Assembly (NCBI GenBank): GCA_034509425.1
Contig: JAVTVJ010000439.1
Coordinates: 310,001-374,000, forward strand
Source of the DNA: Eopsaltria australis
Lineage: Eukaryota > Chordata > Aves > Passeriformes > Petroicidae
Length of the DNA stretch: 64,000 bases
Reading direction: 5' to 3'
Shown one piece after another: positions 1 to 20,345 of this stretch; within the stretch, counting starts at the first letter, position 1; each line of letters begins with the position of its first letter. The position numbers and the translations under genes were made by a program. The notes below the pieces were generated by a model. The model was given only the letters and a program-made list of their open reading frames with translations. It was not told the origin of the DNA and ran no database searches.

Positions 1-11290
<11,290 letters not shown>

Positions 11291-11553
11291 CTGCTGCCGC
11301 TGCGGGCCTCTCCGCTGCCCTCAGCCTCCTGCTCTCCGGGCGCCGCGGGAGCCACACCGCCCTCATCGTCCTCCACTGTCACGTCCGCAGAACCAGCGGG
11401 CAGAGCGGCGGGAGCGGCGGCCGCCCCCAGCCCGAACGCGGCCTCCACAGCCGCGGCATCGCTCGGCGCCGGCTCCGGGCCGCCCGCCGCCACCCCCAGC
11501 AGCACCAGAAACGCAAATGCGGCCAGAGCGCTGCGACCCCGCGGCCCCCGCAT
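11291..11553 (-). CDS. EIF2AK3: EIF2AK3 (PERK) coding exon 1, signal peptide and start of luminal domain
   Basis: EIF2AK3 encodes PERK, the type I ER-membrane kinase that phosphorylates eIF2alpha during the unfolded protein response. This exon encodes 87 codons plus two bases. Residues 1-25 begin MRGPRGRSALAAFAF and form a signal peptide (Arg-rich n-region, then Leu/Ala/Val/Phe core). The segment EAAFGLGAAAAP, followed by VTVED and GEQE, matches the family's N-terminal luminal region. The exon ends in CAG|GTGAGC at 11291/11290. Phase 2 joins exon 2 to give R-S-L-V-I-I-S, as in mammalian PERK. I chose the ATG at 11553; its context is weak (T at -3, C at +4). The same frame continues upstream to a GTG at 11583 with no earlier in-frame ATG. 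The kinase domain is outside the window. Confidence 0.93.
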
Positions 11554-11586
11554 GGAGGGGCCCGGCTCGCCCGCCGCCGCCACCCG

Positions 11587-11595
11587 TTAGGACAT
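11587..11595 (-). promoter_or_regulatory. Minimal upstream ORF (Met-Ser-stop) in EIF2AK3 leader
   Basis: On the minus strand ATG-TCC-TAA lies at 11595-11587, 33 bases before the main ATG at 11553. It is transcribed only if the start site is upstream of 11595. Its context (T at -3, T at +4) is weak, as is that of the main ATG. Confidence 0.6.
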
Positions 11596-11737
11596 GAACG
11601 CCGCTGTCGCCGCCGCCGCTGTCGCCGCCACAGAATGGGCGCCCGCCGTGCGCGCAGCCCTGCCCGCCGCGCCACGCCCGCCCGCCACGTACCGGCACCC
11701 CGCGCGCTCCCGCCCCTGCGAGGCGGACACGCATCCC

Positions 11738-11933
11738 ATTGGCCCGCCGCCACGCCGCTCAGCCCGCCGCTTCCTTCTGATTGGCGCGCCCGGCGGAGGA
11801 GGGCGGGGAGGAGCTGGGTGTTTGTCAACAGAGCCCGCCGGGCCAATCGCAGCCACGCTGCTCTCTCCCCCTCCTCTACCGCGGCGCCGGCCAATCGCCG
11901 AGCGCATGATTCACCGGCCCGCTCGCCCATTGG
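11738..11933 (-). promoter_or_regulatory. Cluster of five CCAAT (NF-Y type) boxes upstream of EIF2AK3
   Basis: CCAAT pentamers are at 11738-11742, 11780-11784 and 11929-11933 (ATTGG on plus) and at 11843-11847 and 11891-11895 (CCAAT on plus). The flanks (CCCATTGGC, CTGATTGGCG, GGCCAATCGC, GGCCAATCGC, CCCATTGGC) fit the extended NF-Y consensus. Start-to-start spacing is about 42, 63, 48 and 38 bases. Binding is inferred. Confidence 0.75.
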
Positions 11934-12316
11934 CTGCCGGCCGGCGCGCGGGCGGTGCGGCCCCGCCCCTTCCTCGGCCGGGCTGGAGACGTGGCTGTTC
12001 CTCGGCGCCGGCGGGGCGGGGTCAGCGGCGCGTACCACCCGGCGCGGGGGGGAGCGCGGAAAGCGGCTCCCCCCGCCCCGCAGCGGAATGGGCTCGTCGG
12101 GCGGGAAGCGGGCCGTGAGGGAGTGACCGCCCGGGGCCATGGAGGGAGGGGTGGACACGGCACGGAGAGCCTTGGGGGTGTCCGGACAGAGGTGGGACTC
12201 GGTCAGCTCAGAGGTCTTGTGCAGCCGAGCTGATTCTGTCATTAGGTGGTGCCCCCCCCGGGCTGTTCTGGCGGGACAGGTAACCCTGCCCCTGATAGCG
12301 AAATCGGCCCTGTGCT

Positions 12317-12512
12317 GACCCCAAGTGACCTCACCCCAGGTGACCCCACCCCTGTGCCCACCCAGGTGACCTCAGCCCAGCTGACCCCACCCCTGTGCCC
12401 ACCCAGGTGACCTCAGCCCAGGTGACCCCACCTTTCTGTGCCCACCCAGGTGACCTCAGCCCAGCTGACCCCACCTTTCTGTGGGTTTTCTGTGCCCACC
12501 CACCCCAGTACA
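12317..12512. repeat. Minisatellite, about 41-43 bp unit
   Basis: About four to five copies of a unit reading CCAGGTGACCTCAGCCCAGC then TGACCCCACC and CTGTGCCCAC, with a CCTTTCTGTG variant in the last copies. Located just beyond the EIF2AK3 CpG island. Confidence 0.85.
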
Positions 12513-12602
12513 CTCAGGCCCGTGACCGGCAGCCCCAGAAAGCCCCTGTGGTACCTTAAACTCGTGTTCCTTCCATGTATTCACAGATTTATCCTGAGAA
12601 AT

Positions 12603-12740
12603 TGGGAATGCCCCATCCCTGGAAGTGTTCCAGGCTTGATGGGGCTCTGAGGAACCTGGTCTAGTGGAAGGTGTCCCTGCCAACTGCAGGGGCTGGAATG
12701 AAATGGTCTTAAAGGTGCCTCCCAACCAGAGTCATTCTGG
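12603..12740 (+). mobile_element. CR1 LINE 3' fragment
   Basis: CR1 3' UTR words in order: CCATCCCTGGAAGTGTTC, GGGGCTCTGAGGAACCTGGT, CTAGTGGAAGGTGTCCCTGC, then GGAATGAAATGGTCTTAAAG and CCAACC. Truncated copy. Confidence 0.85.
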
Positions 12741-12749
12741 AAGTCTCTT

Positions 12750-15700
12750 GATATAAATTATACATATTATATAAATGATAGATATGATATATAATCGCCT
12801 CCTTCAGGATTAGTTTTCCCCAGTTTTTTCCAGACCCAGTTTACCATCTTTTGAAGAACAGTCCTCCCGACTGATGAGGATGTCATCTGCAAATTGGATT
12901 AGGGCTGATTTTGTATTTACTTCCAAATGACTAATGAAAATATTGATTACCTGTGTGTGTAGTACAGCACACATGATCCTGGAGGGTCCTATTACAAGTA
13001 GCCTTATTCAATAGTGATTTATAACCACTTATAAAAAAATAATCTCTGTGACCAGTGTTTGATGTATTCTTCACTGACGCTTTATTGCCCTGTTTAATTA
13101 AAATGTTGTGCAGTTCTAAGTAAAAATGCTTTTAAAAGTTTATTACACCTTTCGGAGGAAATTGAATTATTTGTTGTCTTTTAGAAGCAAGCATGAAATG
13201 AGATTTCTATTAGTCCTCTGACCAGCACTACTAATTATTTAATGAATGACATAACACCCTTTTTTGGTATTTATCCAGAACATTATCCATAGATCTAATG
13301 TTATTAAATCTACATTTGCTACATATCATGCAGCCTCCTTTGCTGAAGACAGGCACCAACCTGGCACTTTTTGGCCTCCTAGAATTGCCCTGGTCTGCCA
13401 AGATTCACAAAAGAGGAACATCAACAGAGAAGGAGTCTCTGCAGTTTCAGCTGTTTCCAGCCTCCTGGGTCTCAGTTACCCCTGGAAAACAAGAGCTCCA
13501 CTGGTCACTAATGCACTGAAATTAATCACATCACTGTTAAGTGACCCCCCCCACACACACATATCCTCCTGCTTCTTTACAAACATAGATCATAAATGTT
13601 CAATGAACACTTGTGCATTGTTATTGACATTTTAATCATGTCCAGCTCGTAATGGGCCTGTACCATTCACTACTAGGGTTTTCTGGGATTTAGCCTTGCC
13701 AGCTATGGATTTCCTTTGATGTGCTTCACTTCTAATAACTACTCTGCTTCTCATTTATACCAATACATTCTGATTTCCTGCCTTCTCCATTTTGGCTATT
13801 TCTTTTTAAATTTTACTCACACTCTCCAGTCCATTAATAAAACAAGAGTTGTCAATGTTTTTTTCCTCCCTTGATTTTGAAGTTGTGACTCTTTGATCAC
13901 CCAATGAATTCTTTAAAAAGAGCTCATAATTATAATTTTTAAACTTCTACCTAAATTTTTTCTTCCTGCTGGAACTCTTATTTTCTGATGAGTTGGAAAC
14001 ACAGCTCTTTTAGAGCACCAGGTGTGTGCAGACTCAGGGCACGAACACTGCTCCCAGTGAAACACTGAATTGCAATCCAGGGATCTTTGTTTGGGTTCTT
14101 TTACTTCCTTCATTCTAACAAAGTCCAAAAGAATTTACCTTCTGCCACATGCCAAATGGCTCATGTCATTTTTAGTAACTTAAATGACATTTTATTACTG
14201 TACCCATATGGTCTTGTGCTACTATTTTCTTTATTTAGATAACTCCTCTCTTGAGTGTCTTCCCGTTCATATATAAAGAGTAATCAAATTCCTTGTTTCT
14301 CTAGGCAAACCAAGCCAAAGGCTTTTATTCTTCCCTTACACATTTGGCTCTCTGCTCTAACTTGCCCTCCCCTGCACCTGTCTCCATTTAAATTCATTTT
14401 TCTTGCATGGTGATGTTTTGAACAGTCACGTTGAAGGGTAAATTTAGTTAAATTTTGAACTCACTCATATTTCCAGACTATGAAGGCAAGCTAATTCCTT
14501 GCCATGCTTTGTACAGTAATTTATCTCTTGTCCCACCAGGTATTCGAGGGACTCAGATACACGGTAACCACAGACCCCAGAAAGTTCCAGAATATCGGGA
14601 TAGGTCACGACTAGGCTTGCACTTCTACCTTTGTGCTGGTTCGTGAAGGTTTATTACACTTAAGGCAAAACAACTGCCCCGTGCAAGCGTCCCTCTCACA
14701 CCCGTGAGCGTGACCTCATCCTCTCGCGGTCCCTCCCACACCCCGCCCCAGATCAGCAGCCTTCCAATTGCAGCCTTGCATTTTGGGGAGGATCTGGCAG
14801 TTTTCACCCTAGTGCACGTTTTTCTTCTAGACTCCTCCTAGATTCCGTGGCACCGAGGAATAATGAATAATAATCAGAATGCAAAAGCTCTTATTTTTCT
14901 TGTTTTGGAAACATTTCTCCAAGGGATGGACAACGTTATTCTCGAATCTTTATGACAAACGTGGCAATACAGCCCTATAATTTTCTGTCTGTATTAAAAA
15001 TTTGTGCCAACAAAACCAAACTTCCTGCTTTTTGCAAAGCATGACTCACATCCTCCATTCTGTTTTGACTGACTGACATAAGAGATCTATTTCAGTCATA
15101 TGACAATAACTTTGAATCTGACTAGCCACTTATGTGGAAATCAAAGCCTGTTCTTGCAGGATGGATGGATGGTAACAGGAATGGTGTTTTACATAATTCC
15201 ACTGAAGATCTGCCTGCTTTTCCCGAATAACTTGCTCTTGGGAGAGCGAGGCGCGGCAGTGAAAGCCCAGCGTGCCACCTCGTGGCTGCCCTGTGCCCAG
15301 GGCCGTTCCTGGTGCCTCCCTTTTCCAGGAGAATCCACACCTTCTAAAAGCTGCATATGCTGTAATTAGCATTCCGGCACCCCTGCTGATGCCTTCTCAC
15401 AAGCAGAACAAAACCGAGTAATTCTTCACCCGACAGATCAAACCAGAGACAAGCAGGGAGGCAGGTGTTATCCAGAGGAAATGTCACCGAACTGGAGTTT
15501 GCGGGATTAAAAATTAGGTCGCAGGAATGTAAATTGCAGGGATGTGACAGGCTTGGAGTGCTGCTGCCAACCAGAAAGAGAGTTTATCTGCGAAATTCTC
15601 AATCTTCCACTTGGTTTCTCCAGTGTGTTGGTGAAGTTTTACTTTCATGGGTCTTGGATTTTAGCTGTTTCATGCCTAATCATGTGAGAGAGAAGTACAG

Positions 15701-18289
15701 TTAATTGGATCAACACATCTGACACCCAGAGGGGCTGTGCCTTCACCAGGATTTCACTCAGGTTAGAATGTGCTTTTCCAGCTGGTTTAAGCTGGGTTCA
15801 GTAAGATGGTCCCACAGCCTTCCCTCTCCCAGCTGATTGATCTTGCTGCCTTCCTCAGGAAAGGTCAGGGAAAACTGACCTTGCTTTTTTTGGTTGCTTT
15901 ACCTTTCAGAAAGAATAGCTCTCTGCCAACACACGGAAGTAGCAGGAAAACTTGGACCACAAGGTGGGAATGCTCCTTTTTTTTTTTTTCTTTCTGTCTT
16001 AGACCAGGGCAGCTTAAGCCAGTTATGAAACTCCCTTTCAGAGAGATATATTAAGTTTGGCTGACCCAGTTCAACCTCAGTCACCTGGCAAGAAGAAACT
16101 GCCTTTTCTCGCCTGCATGGCAAGGTGAATCAGCACAGGGTCATGGGGAAGCCAGCACCAGCATAAACTCTGTACCCAGGCTGAGTGTGGATGGTGGCTG
16201 AAGGGAATGAAGAGCAGGCTCTTCACTTTTTGTCAACAGCAAGCTGTTATCTCAGCTACCATGTAATTTTCCTACCATGTAATTTCAGCCTCAGATGCAG
16301 AATTCAGCACCCGGAGTCATGCAGTCGGTCTGAAAGGGCTGAGCTGCTCCGTTCCTCAGCATGGGTTTTGTTGGGGTTAACACCTCACAGTTGCCACTGT
16401 TTGACAGGCAGAATGTCTGTTCAAAGCAGGTTCAAACACCTCCTCGGACTGAAGCACAGAGGGTGAGAGTTGGCTCCTGGAGAAGCTTTGACATGGCACA
16501 AAACCAGGTTTGTACGAAAGGACTTTGAGCTGTTTGCAAACAGAGCTGAAATTCACAGAAGATCCATTTCTAAAATGCCCAATACCAATGTTTTTGTGCA
16601 CAGGCAAGGCTCAGCACAGAATAAATGAAAGATTTTCTGCTTCCACTGGGGCTGTAACTCTTACAGATTCAGATAAATTGCTAACAGAAAGGTCATTATC
16701 TAGAAGTGGAAATGTTTGTGTTTCCCCAGGCACTGCCAGATGTGTTTCAAGCCAAAGCCATCAGCCGTGTCTGTGAGGGTACAACAGGTGTATCACCCCA
16801 CACTTCTGCACTAACACTCCCCACTCCAGTGGGATTTGAGAGAAGCCCAGGATGGGGTTCCTGAATCAGCATAAAACCCTAGTGAGTGTTCTTCATTACA
16901 GGTAGCAGTCGAATACTTAGGATACTGAATAGAAGAACCATAGAATCATGGAGCAGCCTGGGTTGGAAGGGACCTTAAAGATCATCTCATTTCAACCCCC
17001 TGCCATGGGAAGAGACACATTCCACTTGCCCACAGCTCCTTCCAGCCTGACTTTAAACACTTCTAGGGATGGGGCAGCCACAGCTTCTCTGGGCAGCCAG
17101 TTCCAGTGCTTCACCACCCTCACAGTAAAGTTTTTTTTGTAATATTTGATCTAAGCCTACTCTCAGTTTGAAGCCATTCCCCTTTGTCCTGTCACTACAT
17201 GATCTTGTAATGTCTCCCCAAACTCAGTCAGCTGCTCCTTCAGTTTTACCCTTCTTGCATCACGGAAGAGCACAGTGCTTGGGTCTGATTCCCTCTGCAT
17301 ATATATCCCCCTAGATGTGTATATTTACACTTCAAAATGGGTAACTCGCAGGAAAAATCGTTGCCAGCTGGCAGAAAGCACTGAACCATTGCACAGAAGC
17401 ACGTGCTGCTCTTCACAGCGAGTCACCTGCTCTGCACAGAAAGGTGAGGCCTCACCGCGCTGAAATAAGCCCGGGCAATGATAATAGAGTCTTTGTTGAA
17501 ATCCCACCCCATTGTTCAAGGACTGATGTGCCGGCCCAGGGAAAACAAAAGGAAACGTTTCTAGTCCTTGAAAATCACAGCAGAATCGCAGAGGCTGGCA
17601 GCAAAGCAAGCCAGTCATACACAGAATTTAAAAAGAGAAGTCAGCGGCAGCAGCTTTTCTGTTGTGCAAATAAAAAGATTATTCTCTGCGAATTGTGCCC
17701 TGACCTTGGAGTAAGTAGTAAGGGGTAAATACCTGCAATTCGCATCCACTTTTGTGGGATTGCAGCGCAGAGAGAAGCTGAGGTACCTGTGAATGGTCCT
17801 AATGTGGCTCACAGCAGTGAAAATGCCGGTGTAGAGGGAGTTCAAGGTTGCTCTGCCTCTCTAATATGTTTCAGAAACAACTTCATCAGAGGTTAACCCA
17901 GGGTAGAGGGAAAACTATGGCAAATAAAAACTGGCTCTGTGTGCTTCAGGACAGGAGATCTCCATGGGGTTTTGTCCTGACCGTCCTGAAGGGTGGGATA
18001 CGGACTGAGTGCTGGTTGACACCATGCGCTCGGAGCACCCCCGGTATTTTTCACGTCCATGTTGCTACTTTCGAGGGAGATCGTGCTACAAAGTTTGAGT
18101 GAAAGTCCAAAGCTCAATGCATTGCCTGGCCTCCCGCAGGGGCTCCCCGCGCCATCCTCCCTCCTCCCTCAGCACTTACAGATGGGGCACCCCGCATCCC
18201 TCTGCTCTTCGCTGAAATGCCTGAACCCCTCCAGCCCTGGCAAACACGACTCTCGGTACTTGTACATACATCGATGCAATAAGTTGCTC
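12750..18289. other. Intergenic region between EIF2AK3 and RPIA promoters
   Basis: Moderately AT-rich DNA separating two divergently transcribed genes. Apart from one CR1 fragment I see no gene, RNA gene or long repeat. Open frames of 60-123 codons lack homology I can recognise. Confidence 0.6.
16938..17250 (-). mobile_element. CR1 LINE 3' fragment
   Basis: Reverse-strand CR1: CATAGAATCATGGAGCAGCC, GGTTGGAAGGGACCTTAAAG, CAACCCCCTGCCATGGG, AGGGATGGGGCAGCCACAGC, then the TTTGAAGCCATTCCCCTTTG and CCTGTCACTACA segment. Confidence 0.92.
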
Positions 18290-18302
18290 CGGGGACTGTC
18301 GG

Positions 18303-18354
18303 GCATTGTGGGAGCTGTAGTTCGCCGCTCGCAGCACTACAAGTCCCAGCCTCC
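18303..18354. promoter_or_regulatory. Two opposed ZNF143/THAP11-type motifs in the RPIA promoter
   Basis: Reverse strand of 18303-18321 reads ACTACAGCTCCCACAATGC; plus strand 18336-18354 reads ACTACAAGTCCCAGCCTCC. Both follow the known ACTACA-NN-TCCCA consensus; the first also has the AATGC end. The 14-base gap contains TCGCCGCTCGCAGC. Occupancy is inferred. Confidence 0.8.
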
Positions 18355-18405
18355 CGGCGGAGGAGAAAGAGGAGGAGGGGGAGGAGGCGGAGGAGGAGAG
18401 GAGCC
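18354..18405 (+). repeat. GGA-rich tract in RPIA leader/promoter
   Basis: Runs of GGAGGA, GAGGAGG and GGAGGCGGAGG on the plus strand, 60-110 bases before the first in-frame RPIA ATG. Confidence 0.75.
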
Positions 18406-18464
18406 GGCACGGCCCAGGCCTGCAGCCCGTGAGGAAGAGCCCCCCGGGGGCGGGCCGCGCCGGC

Positions 18465-18647
18465 ATGCGGCTCCCCGGCCGGCTCGCCCTGCTCCGCAGC
18501 ACGCCCCTGGCTGCCCGGCCGCCGGGGAGGGTCCGGACGGGGCGGGCGGCGGCGCGGCGCGGCTTCTCCCGCGGGCGGCTCGGCGGCACCATGGCAGAGG
18601 AGGCCAAGAAACGGGCCGCCTTCGCCGCCGTGGACAAGCACGTCCAG
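18465..18647 (+). CDS. RPIA: RPIA coding exon 1, N-terminal extension and start of the enzyme
   Basis: RPIA interconverts ribose-5-phosphate and ribulose-5-phosphate in the non-oxidative pentose phosphate pathway. The nine exons encode 277 residues (human 311; the difference is mainly N-terminal). Exon 1 has 61 codons and ends CAG|GTGAGG, phase 0. There are two candidate starts. ATG 18465 (G at -3) adds 42 residues beginning MRLPGRLALLRSTPLAARPP, Arg-rich with no acidic residue. ATG 18591 (GGCACCATGG, near-ideal context) starts MAEEAKKRAAFAAVDKHVQ, aligning with the conserved part of the human enzyme. Human RPIA also has a longer N-terminus with an internal T-M at this place. I annotate the longer form; both may be used. 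Confidence 0.9.
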
Positions 18648-18654
18648 GTGAGGC

Positions 18655-20345
18655 AGCCCGAGGTGCTGCGGGGCGCGGGGGGCTCGGAGCCCCGGGGTGC
18701 GGAGCGGCCGCGGGGTGCGCGGAACCTCAGGGAGCACGGACGGACGCGGAGTGCGCGGAGGGGCTCCGGGGTGCAGTGAACCCCCAAAGCACAGAGAGGC
18801 TCCGGGGTGCAGGGACCCCCCAAAGCACAGAGAGGCTCCAGGGTGCAGGGTATCCCCAAAGCACAGAGTGGCTGCAGGGTACTGGTGTCCCCCAGTGCAT
18901 GCAGTGGCCATGGAGAGCACGGATCATCCAAGTGCTCGGAGCGGCTCTGGAGTGCCGGGACAGGCTCTGGGGTGCCGGGACCCCCCAGAGCACGGAGCGG
19001 CTCTGGAGTGCCGGGACAGGCTCTGCGGTGCCGGGACCCCTCGTACACGGAGCGGCCATGGGGTGCTCGGAGCTTCCCAGCGCATGGAGTGGCTCTGGAG
19101 TGCACGGAGTCTCCAGTACACAGAGAGATCCTGGAGTGCAGGGACAGGCTCCGAGGTGCCGGGACCCCGCAATGCACGAGGGGCCACGGGGTGCGTGGAG
19201 TCTCCCAGTGCACGCACGGATCCCGGGGAATACGGAGCGACTCCAGGGTGCAGAGACCCCTTATCCCCGGACGGAGTTTGGGGTGCAGAGACCCCCGAAT
19301 GCACGGAGCCATACACGGAGTCTCCAGAGGCACGGACGTGTCCCGGGCTGCTGGAGCGGCTCCGGGCGCAGGGACAGGCTCTGGGGTGCTGGGACTCTGA
19401 ACGCACCAAGTGGCCGTGAGTTGCACGGAGTCCCCCGGGGCACGGACGGACCCTGGGCTGCACGGAGCCACTCCGGGGTGTCGGGACTCCTCAAAGCACA
19501 GAGCGGTCACGGGTTGAAGGGATTCCCTATTTTAGGGGAGCGGCCACGGTGTGCGCGGAGTCTCCCGGGGCACGGACGGAGCTCGGGGTGCGCGGAGCGG
19601 CTCTGGGTGCAGGGACAAGTACTGGGGTGCCAGGACCCCCCAGTGCACAGAGCGGCCACGGGGTGCGCGGGTTTTTCCAGTGCATGGAATGGCTCTGGAT
19701 TGCAGGGACACGCTCCGGGACGCACGGATCCCCCAGCACACAGAGTGGCTCTGGGTTGCCGGGACTCCCAAAGCACGAAGCGGCCACGGGTGTGCAGAGT
19801 CCCCCGGTGCACGGACGGACCCTGGGATGCATGGAGCGATTCTGGGGTGCAGGGAAAACCCCAAAGCACAGTGCAGCTACGGACTCTCCCAGGGCATGGA
19901 TGGACCCTGCGGTTCATGGAGCAGCTCTGGGTGCAGGGACAGGCTTTGGGGTGCTGGGACCCCGCAATGCACAGAGGAGCCATGGGCGACACAATCTCTG
20001 GTGCATGGATGGACCCTGGGGTGCACAGAGCAGCTCTGGTGTGACGGGATCCCACAAAACACGGAGTCTTCAGTGCACGGACAGACCCAGGGGTGTGTGA
20101 GGCAGCTCCAGGTGCAGGGACACGCTGTGGGGTGCCGGGGCTCCCCAGTTTATGGAATGGCCATGGAATGAACGGGACTTCCCAGGGCACGAATGGGCTT
20201 CAGGTGACACGGGCTCCTGCAGTGCATGGAGCAGCCCCGAGGTCCATGCATGCAGTGGGGGGCACTGAGAATGCACCCCCCACTCGGAGCATGAACAGTC
20301 CTGGGTGCACAGAGGGACCCTGGGGTGCACGGACTGGTCATGCTG
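18655..20345 (+). repeat. G-rich minisatellite at the start of RPIA intron 1
   Basis: About 1.7 kb of degenerate tandem units. The basic unit is about 36 bp, for example CACAGAGAGGCTCCGGGGTG then CAGGGACCCCCCAAAG. It is interspersed with about 56-bp units carrying an extra GCCGGGACAGGCTCTG segment. The 36-bp unit is a multiple of three, so long open frames with a 12-residue period (up to 661 codons on plus, 444 on minus) arise. The first units start within a few bases of the exon 1 donor. I count several tens of copies. Confidence 0.92.

Larger units (their letters stand above)
18290..18760 (+). promoter_or_regulatory. RPIA: CpG-island promoter of RPIA
   Basis: Dense CpG and GC-rich sequence spanning the presumed start region, exon 1 and the start of intron 1. 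It contains paired ZNF143-type motifs and a GGA-rich tract upstream of the first in-frame ATG. No TATA box is evident. Confidence 0.85.

Noticed and set aside
11738..11860. Possible ER-stress element (ERSE) near CCAAT boxes and CCACG words
   Set aside because: CCAAT and CCACG occur but with spacings of 5 or 7 bases, not the 9 of ERSE or the 1 of ERSE-II.
11379..12242. Long frames on both strands over the EIF2AK3 CpG island (up to 287 codons)
   Set aside because: GC-rich DNA lacks stop codons; only the PERK frame has homology.
18059..20044. 661-codon plus-strand open frame (and a 444-codon minus frame) across RPIA intron 1
   Set aside because: Produced by the 36-bp minisatellite, whose unit is a multiple of three; it also overlaps the RPIA promoter and exon 1 in another frame.
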